In this document: piece after piece, positions 41,823-52,900 of the stretch
Layout of the letters: each line of letters opens with the position of its first letter
How positions within the stretch are numbered: the first letter of the stretch is position 1
Assembly: GCA_902774335.1 (NCBI GenBank)
Contig: CACYHW010000003.1
Coordinates: forward strand, 124,001-188,000
Source of the DNA: an uncultured Bacteroidales bacterium
Lineage (GTDB): Bacteria; Bacteroidota; Bacteroidia; Bacteroidales; Bacteroidaceae
Reading direction: 5' to 3'
DNA: 64,000 nt
Program-made: the position numbers and the translations under genes
The notes under the pieces: generated by a model
The model's input: only the letters and a program-made list of their open reading frames with translations
What the model was told of the DNA's origin: nothing
Databases searched by the model: none

Positions 41823-43368
41823 GAACGGAACACTGCTATGGGTCGACGATGAGATTGACCTGCTCAGGGCGCATATTATGTTCCTTGAGAACAAAGGCTA
41901 CGAGGTTGACACCGTGACCAACGGCCACGATGCACTGGACATGTGCCGCGAGCGCCAGTATGACCTGGTGCTTCTGGACGAGCATATGGTAGGCATGAGC
42001 GGCCTGGAGACACTTCAGCATATCAAGGAGATTGATCCCAACATCCCGGTTGTGATGGTCACCAAAAGTGAAGAGGAGAACATCATGGACCAGGCCATCG
42101 GCTCCAAGATTGCCGACTACCTGATCAAGCCCGTCCACCCCAACCAGATACTGCTCTCACTCAAGAAAAACATACACAAACGTGACATAGTAACCGCCGA
42201 GACCGACCGCAACTACCAGCAGAACTTTGGGCGTCTGAGCATGCAGATCAACGACTCTCTCACAGCCGATGACTGGATAGAGGTATACCGTCAGCTGGTC
42301 TACTGGGAACTTGAACTCAAGGAGGCCGACAGTTCCATGCATGATATGCTCAAGATGCAGAAAACTGAGGCCAACGCCGCATTCTGCAAGTTCATAAAAC
42401 GCAACTACATGAACTGGATGGAGGACCGTGACAAGAGTCCCGTAATGAGTCCCGACCTGTTCAAGCGTTTTGTATTCCCTGCACTTGACAAGGGTGACAA
42501 GCTGTTTCTCATAGTAATGGATAATTTCAGATATGACCAGTGGCGTATACTGAGTCAGGAACTGGCTGAGCTCTTTACATTTGAGGAACATCTCTACTAC
42601 AGCATACTCCCCACCGCCACCCAATATGCCCGCAACGCCATATTCTCAGGTCTCATGCCCGAGCAGATAAGCCGCATGTTCCCTGATCTTTGGGTCGATG
42701 AGGACTCCGAGGAGGGCAAGAACCTGAATGAATCACCCCTTATCCGCACACAGATAGAGCGATTCCGCCGCAAGGACACTTTCTCATACAACAAGGTTAA
42801 TGACTCAGCATCGGCCGATAAGCTTCTCAGTCAGTTCAACAACCTGCTGCAGAATGACCTCAATGTGGTGGTGGTCAACTTTATTGACATACTGTCACAC
42901 TCCAAGACCGACTCCCGTATGATGCGTGAGCTGGCCAATGACGAGGCCGCTTACCGCAGCCTGATACTCTCCTGGTTCCGCCACTCATCGGTACGTGAGC
43001 TTTTCCGCTCAATGGCTGCCACAGGCCGCAAGGTCATGATAACGACCGACCACGGCAGTATCATGGTCAGCCATGCCGTCAAGATAGCAGGTGACCGCAC
43101 CACCAACACGAACCTGCGCTACAAACTGGGCAAGAACCTGGGATTCAACCCCAAGGAGGTGTATGAGATAAGCGAGCCGCTCAAGGCCCACCTGCCCTCG
43201 CCTAACGTAAGCACCTCATACATATTCTGCACTGAGGCCGACTACTTTGTATATCAGAACAACTTCAACAACTACGCATCGTTCTACAAGGAGACCTTCC
43301 AGCACGGCGGCGTATCGCTTGAAGAGATGATCATACCTTTCATAACTCTTAACCCCAAAAAGAAATGA
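41812..43368 (+). CDS. porX: PorX: response regulator with PglZ/alkaline-phosphatase domain
   Basis: The ATG at 41812, inside the end of porW, gives 518 residues. The receiver domain (about 8-125) has the acidic pair VDDE, the phospho-acceptor in LVLLDEHM (D56) and the late KPVHP loop. A helical linker leads to a PglZ/alkaline-phosphatase-like domain (about 210-510, [25 protein letters not shown] with the metal-site DHG). This architecture is PorX, which in Porphyromonas acts with PorY and an ECF sigma factor to express T9SS genes; its PglZ domain acts on nucleotides in related proteins. It is coupled to tsaE by an ATGA overlap (43365-43368). Confidence 0.93.
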   Translation: MENKNGTLLWVDDEIDLLRAHIMFLENKGYEVDTVTNGHDALDMCRERQYDLVLLDEHMVGMSGLETLQHIKEIDPNIPVVMVTKSEEENIMDQAIGSKIADYLIKPVHPNQILLSLKKNIHKRDIVTAETDRNYQQNFGRLSMQINDSLTADDWIEVYRQLVYWELELKEADSSMHDMLKMQKTEANAAFCKFIKRNYMNWMEDRDKSPVMSPDLFKRFVFPALDKGDKLFLIVMDNFRYDQWRILSQELAELFTFEEHLYYSILPTATQYARNAIFSGLMPEQISRMFPDLWVDEDSEEGKNLNESPLIRTQIERFRRKDTFSYNKVNDSASADKLLSQFNNLLQNDLNVVVVNFIDILSHSKTDSRMMRELANDEAAYRSLILSWFRHSSVRELFRSMAATGRKVMITTDHGSIMVSHAVKIAGDRTTNTNLRYKLGKNLGFNPKEVYEISEPLKAHLPSPNVSTSYIFCTEADYFVYQNNFNNYASFYKETFQHGGVSLEEMIIPFITLNPKKK

Positions 43369-43778
43369 CAATTACTATAAAAGACCTTGATCACATAGAA
43401 GAGGCTGCCCGCGAGTTTATCGGCCAGATGGGCGATGATACCGTATTTGCATTTTACGGCAAGATGGGTGCCGGCAAGACCACATTCATAAAGGCACTGT
43501 GCAAACTGCTCGGAGTTGAGGATGAGGTCAATTCCCCCACCTTTGCCATCATCAACGAATACCGCTCGGAGACTACAGCCGAGCTTATCTACCACTTTGA
43601 CTTTTACCGCATCAAGAAACTGGAAGAGGTATATGACCTGGGTTATGAGGACTATTTCTACAGCGGAGCCCTCTGCTTCATAGAATGGCCCGAGCTGGTT
43701 GAAGAGTTGCTCCCCCTCGATGCCAAAAAGGTGACTATCACCGAAAACGGTGACGGCTCACGCACTATCAACCTTTAA
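43365..43778 (+). CDS. tsaE: tRNA threonylcarbamoyladenosine biosynthesis ATPase TsaE
   Basis: This 137-residue P-loop protein has Walker [20 protein letters not shown], then [10 protein letters not shown] and YHFDFYRI. It works with TsaB/TsaD to make t6A37 of ANN-decoding tRNAs. The overlap with porX by ATGA means coupled translation, an arrangement not explained by function. Its end is followed by 100 bp containing the next promoter. Confidence 0.93.
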   Translation: MTITIKDLDHIEEAAREFIGQMGDDTVFAFYGKMGAGKTTFIKALCKLLGVEDEVNSPTFAIINEYRSETTAELIYHFDFYRIKKLEEVYDLGYEDYFYSGALCFIEWPELVEELLPLDAKKVTITENGDGSRTINL

Positions 43779-43809
43779 GACAGCTCATATACTTTTTAAG
43801 GCTTTTTTA

Positions 43810-43817
43810 TACCTTTG
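43810..43817 (+). promoter_or_regulatory. -7 box TACCTTTG for the lipoprotein at 43879
   Basis: Perfect TAnnTTTG, about 62 bp before the ATG. An A/T-rich leader follows. The box may also serve the downstream protease genes, since no other clear box was found before them. Confidence 0.6.
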
Positions 43818-43878
43818 CGCCTGATTTCAACTTAATAGTCCTTATGAAGACAGGCGTTTTTCTTTATCATAAACTATA

Positions 43879-44676
43879 ATGAAAAAATATTTCATGACTC
43901 TCGCAGCCGTTCTATGCTGTGCTATGACGGCAACCGTTTTCAACTCTTGTGACCCTGACAAAGTGACCTATGTAACAAGCTACATGTATGAGGTCAAAAT
44001 GGATTATCAGGCAAGCGTATGCTATGCCGATGATGCCCGTGATGCGATAAACGCATTCAACAATGCCATAGGTACCGATGGTACCACTTACAACTTCCAC
44101 AAGAGCAATCAGGACAGTAAGATGAAATCTGCATGCGAAGCTGTCAGGAAACAGTTTGAAAACACAGAGAGCACCTACATGAAGTTTGACCTTTACCGCA
44201 CGACAGCCAATTCGGAACCCGGCTCAGAGCCCCAAAAAGAACTGATAGGTACATACGTTATGGGACAGGCTCTCACCAAGCCCTTTGTTTCTTACTCCAT
44301 AAGAACCAATCAGAATGAGGCCTATGCCGCCCTTGAAGCAAAGAAGGACAATCTTGATGAAAAAGTATATAAAGCCAGTATGAGAACGCTCAGGTCCCTG
44401 TTGGGAAAACATACCAGCACCGCTACCCAGTTCGGCACCGTTACATCCGATATCAATTCTGTCTTTGACACCTACTTCAAGAAAGCTTTCACTAAGGTAT
44501 GGGAAGATCGCCAGGAAAATGATGCATCCATTGCATATGCATGTGATTCCATTGCCACAGCACACGCCTCCGACACTCTTGCCGTTCAGGCCACAATAAC
44601 GGTTTCCAAGACCGGTTTCCTGAATAAAGAGGTGACACCCATCTGGACAAAGACATTCAATGCCAACATTGAATAA
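43879..44676 (+). CDS. Hypothetical lipoprotein
   Basis: This 265-residue protein has a signal of about 23 residues and a lipobox VFNSC. The mature part is mixed helix/strand, without repeats, and shows DYQASVCYADDARDAINAFNN and LEAKKDNLDEKVYKASMRTLR helices. I recognise no family. It is 29 bp from the C10 protease gene and in the same direction, with no terminator seen between. A periplasmic or surface partner or inhibitor of that protease is possible (inference). Confidence 0.6.
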   Translation: MKKYFMTLAAVLCCAMTATVFNSCDPDKVTYVTSYMYEVKMDYQASVCYADDARDAINAFNNAIGTDGTTYNFHKSNQDSKMKSACEAVRKQFENTESTYMKFDLYRTTANSEPGSEPQKELIGTYVMGQALTKPFVSYSIRTNQNEAYAALEAKKDNLDEKVYKASMRTLRSLLGKHTSTATQFGTVTSDINSVFDTYFKKAFTKVWEDRQENDASIAYACDSIATAHASDTLAVQATITVSKTGFLNKEVTPIWTKTFNANIE

Positions 44677-44705
44677 TAATCCGTTATCTTATGCCATGCC
44701 GTTTT

Positions 44706-47162
44706 ATGAAAAAAACAGTACTCCTTTTCCTTCTGTGTCTTAACGTTTGCTGGAGTTACTCTCAGCACATTACCGAGCAGGAGGCGCTGGACCGTGCCCT
44801 CCAGTACATGTCAACATCCATGAACACGGGTATGCGCGCACCTTCAAGAGGAGGCGGAGCCAAGCCGGAGTCCACACCTGTTGAGGCAGGCAGTATCTAT
44901 GCGTTCAACCTGGATGACGGCGGTTTCATCATTGCTTCGGCCGATAACCGAACACTGCCCGTATTAGGATACAGCGCCACCGGCAGCATTGACTGGGATA
45001 ATATGCCCGATAATATGCGCGAATGGCTCAAAAGTTATGATGAGGCAATAGCAACGCTGGGTAACCGTACCGACTTTGTTGACGGTAATTCAACAAACGC
45101 TGCCGGAACACGACAGAACCGCACTCCTGTGGAGCCGCTCATTAAGACCCGTTGGTATCAGGATGCCCCTTATTGGGATCAGGTTCCTCTATACAACGGT
45201 GCCGAACCTGATTATAAAGGAAAGAACTGTTATTCCGGATGTGTAGCTACCGCACTTGCTCAGGTCATGTATTATTATCAGTGGCCCAAGACTGTACCTA
45301 ACGGAATACCTGACTATTACATATCAACCAGTTACAACGATGTCCATAAGGACTGGCATATAGACGCGCTCCCGCCCGTAGTCTTTGATTGGGAGAACAT
45401 GCTTGAAACTTATAGCAGATTCAATCCCGAAACCAGACAATATGATCAGTTGGGCGACAATATCCAGCGAAACGCTGTAGCAACACTTATGCGTTATTGC
45501 GGACAGGCGACACATATGAAATACTCACCCGAAGTATCGGGTGCACAACCGAGTTCTTATTTAACGGCTCTCATTGATTTCTTTAATTATGAATCGGCCC
45601 AGTATCTGAATACCAGATATGCTTACAGCATTGATGAATGGGAAAAAATCATGTATGATGAAGTCTCGGCAGGACGACCTGTGCTGTATGCCGGATTTAC
45701 CGAATCAGGCGGGCATGCGTTCATTTGTGACGGTTATGAAGAAAGCGGACTGTTCCACATTAACTGGGGATGGAATGGCGTCGGCGACGGCTATTTCTCT
45801 CTCTCGGTCCTGAACCCGTATGACAACATCAGTGCAGGCAGCGGCAGCAGCGGAATAGGTTTTAGCAGAAATCAGTCTGCTGTTATCCATATCAACCCCA
45901 CGGAAAAGATAGAGCCGGTTGGCCATGAATCCCAAGAGGAGACCTTCCAGTTTTCCGGAATGAGCCTGCTTAATGCCAATACAGTCATTTACAAATTCAT
46001 TTACACAAAGGATGACGCAGGAAAGGTAACACAGGATTATGCGCTTGGTACCATTGCTGAAAACGGTGCCCTTAATCCCGATTTCATCGGCAATCCCAAT
46101 GACAGCATCCTTTATGATACCAATTATATGACGGTAGTAATTGATTCCACCAGATTCCAGCCCGGCGATTCTCTTAAGCTCTACCCGATGCACCGTTTAC
46201 GTAAGCCGGGGGCAGAATGGAAAGTCATTCCGCCGGTGGATTGGAATCTGGTTGCAGGACGTAACGATAATGGCCGTTTCTATATCAATATCCACGGAGA
46301 GTACTTCAAGTTGGAATGCGTGGATGGCAGAATCTCAAAAGGAACCGGACGACTTGGCGAGCGCAGTGACGTTACGGTAAGCGTGAAAAACCTGTTGGAT
46401 AAAGAATACAAGGATGACCTGTATCTGATTCCTCTTTACTATGGTCACATAAACAAGGATCAGATCAATAATGTAAGACCGCTCTCACAGGGAGAAGCAA
46501 TGCTGTGCGGCGGATTCATAAAAGCCGGAGAGACAAACAATGTCACATTCTCATATGTACCCCAGTATGGAGGATTTGTAAAGTTCATGCTTGTTGCCCA
46601 GGACAAAACGATAGGAAGTTTCGACATAGAGCTGAATAATGATACTCTGGTCGATTACAGCAAATACATCGAGAACAACAGCTGGTTCTCACAGGAGGGT
46701 GACAAATGGTTCTACAATGTTGAGATAACCGACAAGCCCAGTGTCAGCATGGTGCATTGGATTCCGTCGGACAGTATCGCCCTGAAAGTGCGTTTTTATA
46801 TCGGAAATCAGTATATTGACTCCCTGTTTATACGCGATGAGATAAGAGAGTATCTCACTATGCTGCCTGATAAGGGAGGTAAAGGCGACTACACATTCAA
46901 ATGCAGGATGCCGATTGAATTAAGTAGCACGAATGTATATTACATGGATTCATATGTGGGCGAATGGATAGACGGTGTTCTCACCACATACTACTGCACC
47001 CACAAGAATAAATTCTCATACACCGACCCCACAAGCGTGAAACCGGTCGATGCACTGCAGGACGATGAGCCTTACCATGATCTTCTGGGACGTCCCATTG
47101 AGGGCATACCCGAGCGCAAGGGTATCTATATAAAGGGCAATAGGACAGTATTTATAAAATAA
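44706..47162 (+). CDS. C10 (streptopain-like) cysteine protease with T9SS-type C-terminal tail
   Basis: The ATG at 44706 starts the signal peptide (MKKTVLLFLLCLNVCWSYS); an in-frame ATG five codons earlier is less likely. The product is 818 residues. A Spi/propeptide-like inhibitor domain (about 20-110) precedes the C10 domain. Its catalytic Cys is C179 in YSGCVATALAQVMYYYQWP, and its His is H337 in SGGHAFICDGY, with the HINWGWNG tryptophan motif. After beta-rich regions the C-terminus (about 775-818) reads HDLLGRPIEGIPERKGIYIKG and ends VFIK. That is the short form of a T9SS type A sorting domain. It is probably a secreted or surface protease exported by the T9SS regulated by the porX locus. 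Confidence 0.88.
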   Translation: MKKTVLLFLLCLNVCWSYSQHITEQEALDRALQYMSTSMNTGMRAPSRGGGAKPESTPVEAGSIYAFNLDDGGFIIASADNRTLPVLGYSATGSIDWDNMPDNMREWLKSYDEAIATLGNRTDFVDGNSTNAAGTRQNRTPVEPLIKTRWYQDAPYWDQVPLYNGAEPDYKGKNCYSGCVATALAQVMYYYQWPKTVPNGIPDYYISTSYNDVHKDWHIDALPPVVFDWENMLETYSRFNPETRQYDQLGDNIQRNAVATLMRYCGQATHMKYSPEVSGAQPSSYLTALIDFFNYESAQYLNTRYAYSIDEWEKIMYDEVSAGRPVLYAGFTESGGHAFICDGYEESGLFHINWGWNGVGDGYFSLSVLNPYDNISAGSGSSGIGFSRNQSAVIHINPTEKIEPVGHESQEETFQFSGMSLLNANTVIYKFIYTKDDAGKVTQDYALGTIAENGALNPDFIGNPNDSILYDTNYMTVVIDSTRFQPGDSLKLYPMHRLRKPGAEWKVIPPVDWNLVAGRNDNGRFYINIHGEYFKLECVDGRISKGTGRLGERSDVTVSVKNLLDKEYKDDLYLIPLYYGHINKDQINNVRPLSQGEAMLCGGFIKAGETNNVTFSYVPQYGGFVKFMLVAQDKTIGSFDIELNNDTLVDYSKYIENNSWFSQEGDKWFYNVEITDKPSVSMVHWIPSDSIALKVRFYIGNQYIDSLFIRDEIREYLTMLPDKGGKGDYTFKCRMPIELSSTNVYYMDSYVGEWIDGVLTTYYCTHKNKFSYTDPTSVKPVDALQDDEPYHDLLGRPIEGIPERKGIYIKGNRTVFIK

Positions 47163-47177
47163 CCACCAGACAAAATC

Positions 47178-49247
47178 ATGAGAAAGTATATAATTAAACT
47201 TGCAGTCGTCACATTAGCCGTTTTGTCTGGGCTGACATCATGCTCGGACATAGATGACAAAACGTTTGTTCCTGACAGGAAAGCATCGGGAATTGACATA
47301 GGCAATCTTGACACATCGGTAAGTCCGGCTGACGATTTCTACCAATATGCCTGTGGAGGTTGGATGACCAATAATCCGCTGCCAGCCGCCTATTCCCGCT
47401 ACGGCCGATTTGAACAGCTGAGTGAGGAGAACAACAGGCGTATCAAGACCATTATGGATGAATCACTGAACAACACCTATGCCTCAGGCACGACAGAGCA
47501 GAAACTGGCCGACATCTATCGTTTGGCTTTGGACAGCCTCCGGCGCAACCGTGAAGGCGTGGAGCCTCTGATGGGTATTATCAGGCAATTGGAGCAGGCC
47601 GCTACACAGGAGCAGCTGTTCATGGTACAGTTACAATTGGCACCACAGGGTTATTCCGGTTTTATGGATATTGATTTCGATGCCGATGATAAAAACTCCT
47701 CCCAGAACATACTGAAAGTCGCGCAAGGCGGAACCGCGCTTAAACAGAAAGAGTACTATCTTGATACTGATGATGCGACAGTCAGTATCCGGGAGGCATA
47801 CATGCAAAACATAATAAAACTGTTTCAACGATTCGGGTTTACTCCTGAGCAGGCTCAGGAAAAGATGACGAACATCATGTATATTGAGACAGAACTGGCC
47901 AAAGTCAGTCGCTCGAATACCGAACTACGCGACCCAATGGCCAACTACAATAAAATGACGCTGACACAATTCGAATCCGCTTACCCCAACATACGACTGG
48001 AAACGGTGATGAATGCAATGGGCTTTCAGTCGGTACACATCCAGGAATTGGTGGTGGGACAGCCTGAATTCATGGCCGGTGCCAATCTTCTCATCAGTAC
48101 AATGACCACTACCCAATACCGCGACTACATGGAGTGGAAACAGATAAAAGAATACGCCCAATACCTTGACGATACGACGTATACCATCTACTTTGAATTC
48201 TTTGGACGTGTGTTGTCGGGAAGTCAAAAGGAATACCCGCTCTGGCAACGTTCCATAAGTCAGTTGGATAAACAGATAGGTGAGGCTATTGGCAAGCTTT
48301 ACATAGAGAAATATTTTCCGGCTGCAGCCAAGGAACGCATTCTGCAGTTAATCAGCAATTTAAAAGTTGCACTCAGAGAGCGTATCGACGCACAGGAATG
48401 GATGAGCGATGCCACTAAGACCGCTGCAAAAGAAAAACTGAACGCAATCAGCGTGAAGGTGGGCTATCCCGACAAATGGACGGATATGAGTGATTTGCAC
48501 ATAGACCCTGACAAGTCCTATCTGGAGAATATTATCCAATGTCAGCGTTTTAATAAAGCTCTGATGGTACAGGAAAAAGCCGGCAAGCCCACAGACCCGG
48601 ACAAGTGGTTAATATCACCACAGACTGTCAATGCATATTATAATCCTTTCAACAATGAAATCTGTTTCACGGCTGGTATCCTGCAGCCCCCGTTCTTTGA
48701 CATGGAAGCCGACGATGCTGTAAACTACGGATCCATCGGTGTAATCATCGGCCACGAGATGATACACGGTTTTGACGACCAGGGCCGCCTTTATGACAAG
48801 GATGGAAACATGCGCGAGTGGTGGACGGACAGCGACGTCGAGAAATTCAATGAAAAGGCCGACATGTATGCCGAATTCTTTGACTCCATTGAGGTGCTGC
48901 CCGGACTGAATGCCAACGGACGCTTGACCTTAGGCGAGAATCTTGCAGACCACGGTGGGATTCAGGTGGCTTGGAAAGCCTACAAAAACGCGACCAAGAC
49001 ACAGCCGCTGCCAACCATCGACGGCTTTACTGCCGACCAACGGTTTTTTCTGTCATACGCCAACGTATGGGCGCAGGACATCACCGAAGCAGAGATTCGC
49101 CACCTCACCACAACTGATGTTCACTCGCTCGCCAGATGGCGCGTTAATGGAGCCCTGCCCCATATCGATGCATGGTGCGAGGTGTTTGACGTGAAGGAAG
49201 GAGACAAACTTTATATCCCCAAGGAAAAACGCCTGAACCTGTGGTAA
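47178..49247 (+). CDS. M13 family metallopeptidase (neprilysin/PepO-like) lipoprotein
   Basis: This 689-residue protein has a lipoprotein signal (lipobox LTSC). The M13 domain spans most of the sequence, with an N-terminal M13 helical part starting ASGIDIGNLDTSVSPADDFYQYACGGW. The zinc motif IIGHEMIHGFDD lies near residue 526, the third ligand region is ENLADHGGIQ, and the family NAYYNPFNNEICF segment precedes the motif. It cleaves short peptides, probably in the periplasm. The gap to the C10 protease gene is only 15 bp, so the two form a two-protease operon. The coding sequence is slightly more A/T-rich than the dnaE region. Confidence 0.93.
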   Translation: MRKYIIKLAVVTLAVLSGLTSCSDIDDKTFVPDRKASGIDIGNLDTSVSPADDFYQYACGGWMTNNPLPAAYSRYGRFEQLSEENNRRIKTIMDESLNNTYASGTTEQKLADIYRLALDSLRRNREGVEPLMGIIRQLEQAATQEQLFMVQLQLAPQGYSGFMDIDFDADDKNSSQNILKVAQGGTALKQKEYYLDTDDATVSIREAYMQNIIKLFQRFGFTPEQAQEKMTNIMYIETELAKVSRSNTELRDPMANYNKMTLTQFESAYPNIRLETVMNAMGFQSVHIQELVVGQPEFMAGANLLISTMTTTQYRDYMEWKQIKEYAQYLDDTTYTIYFEFFGRVLSGSQKEYPLWQRSISQLDKQIGEAIGKLYIEKYFPAAAKERILQLISNLKVALRERIDAQEWMSDATKTAAKEKLNAISVKVGYPDKWTDMSDLHIDPDKSYLENIIQCQRFNKALMVQEKAGKPTDPDKWLISPQTVNAYYNPFNNEICFTAGILQPPFFDMEADDAVNYGSIGVIIGHEMIHGFDDQGRLYDKDGNMREWWTDSDVEKFNEKADMYAEFFDSIEVLPGLNANGRLTLGENLADHGGIQVAWKAYKNATKTQPLPTIDGFTADQRFFLSYANVWAQDITEAEIRHLTTTDVHSLARWRVNGALPHIDAWCEVFDVKEGDKLYIPKEKRLNLW

Positions 49248-49250
49248 ACA

Positions 49251-49291
49251 AAAAGAGGGTGACTAAAATGTCTTAGTCATCCTCTTTTTTT
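49251..49291. terminator. Bidirectional terminator after the M13 peptidase gene
   Basis: AAAAGAGGGTGACTAA (49251-49266) pairs with TTAGTCATCCTCTTTT (49273-49288) with one G-T pair. A six-base loop joins them, and the stem is followed by T's to 49291. It serves convergent genes. Confidence 0.85.
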
Positions 49292-49298
49292 GTCGGCC

Positions 49299-49625
49299 TC
49301 ATTCTCCCAGAGAATCAACGTAATCGGCCTCAGCCTCCACGATGAGGATTATCTCATCGGCAGGGAATGAACCTATCTTGTCTTTCTTGGCCTCCTTGAT
49401 GATATACTCCACCAGAGCTTCGTTGTCTATGTCTATACAGCCGTCTGCATCGGGCTCCTGATCCAGAACGCCGCTGGTGGTGAAATAGTCGTTTATGACA
49501 TCCAGAATATAATAGAGGGTGTCATCGGAGTATTTCTCCTTCAGTTCCTGCGGCAGCGTATTCTTGATGTACTCGACGGTCTTCTGATCGTCCAGGTCAT
49601 CCTCCAGAAACTCATCCTGTGCCAT
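49299..49625 (-). CDS. Conserved acidic protein downstream of trxA
   Basis: This 108-residue very acidic soluble protein begins MAQDEFLEDDLDDQKTVEYI. It contains YILDVINDYFTTSGVL and ends in VEAEADYVDSLGE. I recognise no named family. It is 2 bp after the trxA stop, so it is co-translated with thioredoxin and probably related to it. An accessory role in redox or protein quality control is a guess. Confidence 0.7.
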   Translation of the reverse strand: MAQDEFLEDDLDDQKTVEYIKNTLPQELKEKYSDDTLYYILDVINDYFTTSGVLDQEPDADGCIDIDNEALVEYIIKEAKKDKIGSFPADEIILIVEAEADYVDSLGE

Positions 49626-49627
49626 AA

Positions 49628-49942
49628 TCAGAGCAGGGCGTTAAGTTTCTCCTGATAGACATTCTTCATGGCAAGGCCTACCACACGGTCAACCTCCTTG
49701 CCACCCTTAAGCAGTATTACGGTAGGAACGTTCATGATACCGAACTGCTCGGTAAGGTCATCGTTCTCCTCGATGTCGCACTTTCCTATAATAGCCTTGC
49801 CGTCATACTCGGCGGCAATCTCCTCAATGATGGGACCAAGACGCTTGCACGGTCCGCACCATGTAGCCCAGAAATCAATCAGCACAGGCTTGTCCTGTGA
49901 CTTGACCTCTTCAAAGTTCTTACTGGTAATCTCAATTTCCAT
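49628..49942 (-). CDS. trxA: Thioredoxin
   Basis: This 104-residue thioredoxin has the active site FWATWCGPCKRLGP and the conserved cis-Pro in NVPTVILLKGG. It is a cytoplasmic disulfide reductase, reduced by thioredoxin reductase. It follows dnaE by 10 bp on the same strand. Confidence 0.95.
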   Translation of the reverse strand: MEIEITSKNFEEVKSQDKPVLIDFWATWCGPCKRLGPIIEEIAAEYDGKAIIGKCDIEENDDLTEQFGIMNVPTVILLKGGKEVDRVVGLAMKNVYQEKLNALL

Positions 49943-49952
49943 AATCTGTGGT

Positions 49953-52900
49953 TTATTGGTTAAACGATAATTTTATTGACTCTCTCTTTTTAAGGTAGTT
50001 CACGAGCTCCTGGGTAACCGTGATCCTTCTGTTACCCGCCGTAAGCGATACCTTGTTTTCGACCGATGTAAGGTCCGTGAATACGAACTTGAGCACCGTC
50101 TTGCCCTCCTTGCCGGCCAGTGTGTCCAGATCGCTCACAAACTCCTTGTCTATCTCCGACACCGGCATGGACAGTGTCATACTCGTGATAGCCGTATCCT
50201 TGACATCCTGCAAAAGCTCGATGGAGTTGATCACAAGATCCACTCTCTCGGGGTTGTACTTATAGGGCTGGCACTGAGCCTTGATGTAGAGGTAGTTGCC
50301 CTCCTTCATCATGTTGGCCCACTTGAGCCAGGGCTCGCCAAACAGCGCTATCTCCGTAGAACCGGTAAAGTCCTCTATGCGTGTGAATCCGCAGGGCTTG
50401 CCGGTCTTGGTGCGGGTCTCCCTGACACCGGTCACCACGCCTCCCATGGTCAGTTCCTTGTTGACCAGAGCCTGACGGTCATCCATCTGTGCCATGCCTA
50501 CGTTGCATACGTTCTCCAAGAGTACACGGTACTCATCGAGCGGATGAGCCGACAGATATATTCCTACCAGTTCCTTCTCCCTGTTAAGACGTTCCAGCAG
50601 CGGCCACTCGGGCGCATCGGGTATAGAAGGAGTGGCAATCAGATCGGTATGCCCCATATCACCGAACAGCGAGAACTGCGACTCCATACGGTCGGTCTGG
50701 TATTTGGTTCCGTAACGCACCAGTATATCCGAGAACACCTCGTTCTTGCCGCAGGGCTGCAGGAACTGCTCACGCCTTATCTCGGGGAAGCAGTCAAAAG
50801 CTCCGGCCATGGCCAGGTTCTCAATGTTCTTGCGGTTGCAGGCGCTCAGGTTCACACGCTGAACAAAGTCAAATATACTCTTGTAAGGTCCGTTGGCCTT
50901 GCGCTCGCTTACAATGGCCGATACGGCGTTCTCGCCCACTCCCTTGACCGATGCCATGCCGAATCGGATATCGCCCTTGGCGTTGACACCGAAACGGGGC
51001 ACACTCTCGTTCACATCGGGCCCCAATACGTTTATGCCCATGGACTTGCACTCATCCATAAGCTTGGTAACCTCCGTAATGTCACCTGCACGGCTCAGCA
51101 CGGCCGCCATATACTGTGACGGGTAGTTGGCCTTGAGGTAGGCGGTCTGGTATGCAACCCACGAGTAGCATGTGGCATGCGATTTGTTGAAGGCGTACGA
51201 TGCGAACTTCTCCCAGTCGGCCCATATCTTTTCCAATACCTTGGGGTCGTGACCGTTGGCCTTGCCGCCCTCAATGAACTTGGGTTTGAGGTGATCCAGC
51301 TTGTCCTTGAGCTTTTTACCCATTGCCTTACGCAGGGTATCACTCTCACCGCGAGTGAAGTTGGCCAGCAGTCGGGACAGCAACATGACCTGCTCCTGAT
51401 ATACCGTGATGCCGTAGGTATCCTTGAGGTACTTCTCCATGACGGGGATATCGTACTCAATAGGCTTGCGGCCCAGCTTACGGTCAATAAAATCAGGAAT
51501 GTAATCCATGGGGCCAGGACGGTACAGGGCGTTCATGGCTATGAGGTCCTCAAATACGCCGGGCTGCAGCTCGCGAAGGTATTTCTGCATACCGGGCGAT
51601 TCAAACTGGAACGTTCCTATGGTTCGGCCCTCGCAGTAGAGTTGGAAGGTCTTGGGATCATCTATGGGTATGGTATCGATGTTGAGATCTATACCCAGGC
51701 TTGACTTGATATTCTCAACGGCCTCCTTGATGATGGACAGGGTCTTAAGACCCAGGAAGTCCATCTTGATAAGGCCGGTATCCTCGATCACGCTGCCCTC
51801 GTACTGGGTTACCAGCAGACGGTCACCCGTATCCTTATCGGTAGCCCATGATACAGGAACCCAATCGGTTACGTCGTCACGACATATGATGGTTCCGCAG
51901 GCATGTACGCCGGTTCCACGCACGTTACCCTCCAGCATCTTGGCAAACTGAATGGTCTTGCGCAGTTTCTCATCGGATGAGGCAGCAGCCTGCTGCAGTT
52001 CCGGAACGCACTCCAGCACGTTGGTCAGATTCATCTTGCGGGGCTTGCCGTTGGCATCGTCGGGCAGACGGTCAGGGATAGCCTTGCAGAGGTTGTTGGA
52101 TATATCCAGCGGCACCTCAAGCACGCGGGCCACATCCTTGATGGCCATCTTGGTAGCCATGGTGCCGTATGTTATGATATGGGCAACCTTCTCCTTTCCG
52201 TATTTCTCGGTAACCCACTGGAGCACGCGTCCGCGGCCGTCATCATCAAAGTCCACATCGATATCAGGGAGCGATATACGGTCAGGATTGAGGAAACGCT
52301 CAAACAGCAGGTCATACTTGATGGGGTCTATCTGGGTGATACCCAGGCAGTACGCCACGGCCGATCCGGCAGCCGATCCACGTCCCGGTCCCACCGATAC
52401 GCCCAGCTCAGTACGGGCAGCGTTGATAAAATCCTGCACAATCAGGAAGTATCCCGGGAAACCCATGGTCTTCATGATGTGGAGCTCGAACTTGAGCTGC
52501 TCCATCACACTCTCGGGAATGGGGTCACCGTAACGTACCTTGGCACCTTTGAAGGTGAGTTCTGCCAGATAGTCAGCCTCCAGTTTAATGCGGTACAGCT
52601 TATCATAGCCGCCCAGCTTCTTTATCTTCTTGTCGGCATCCTCCTTGGACATGACGGTCTCACCATGCTCGTTGCAGGTGAACTCCTTAAAGAGGTCCTC
52701 CTCGGTAAGGCGCTGACGGTACTCCTCCTCTGTTCCAAACTCCACCGGGATGGCAAAGTTCGGCATGATAGGCGGATGGTTGATGGAGTACTCCTCAACC
52801 TTATCCAGAATTTCCACAGTGCCGGCAAGTGCCTCGGGCACATCCTCGAACAGCGTGTTCATCTCCTGGGTGGTCTTGAACCACTCCTGCTTGGAGTAAC

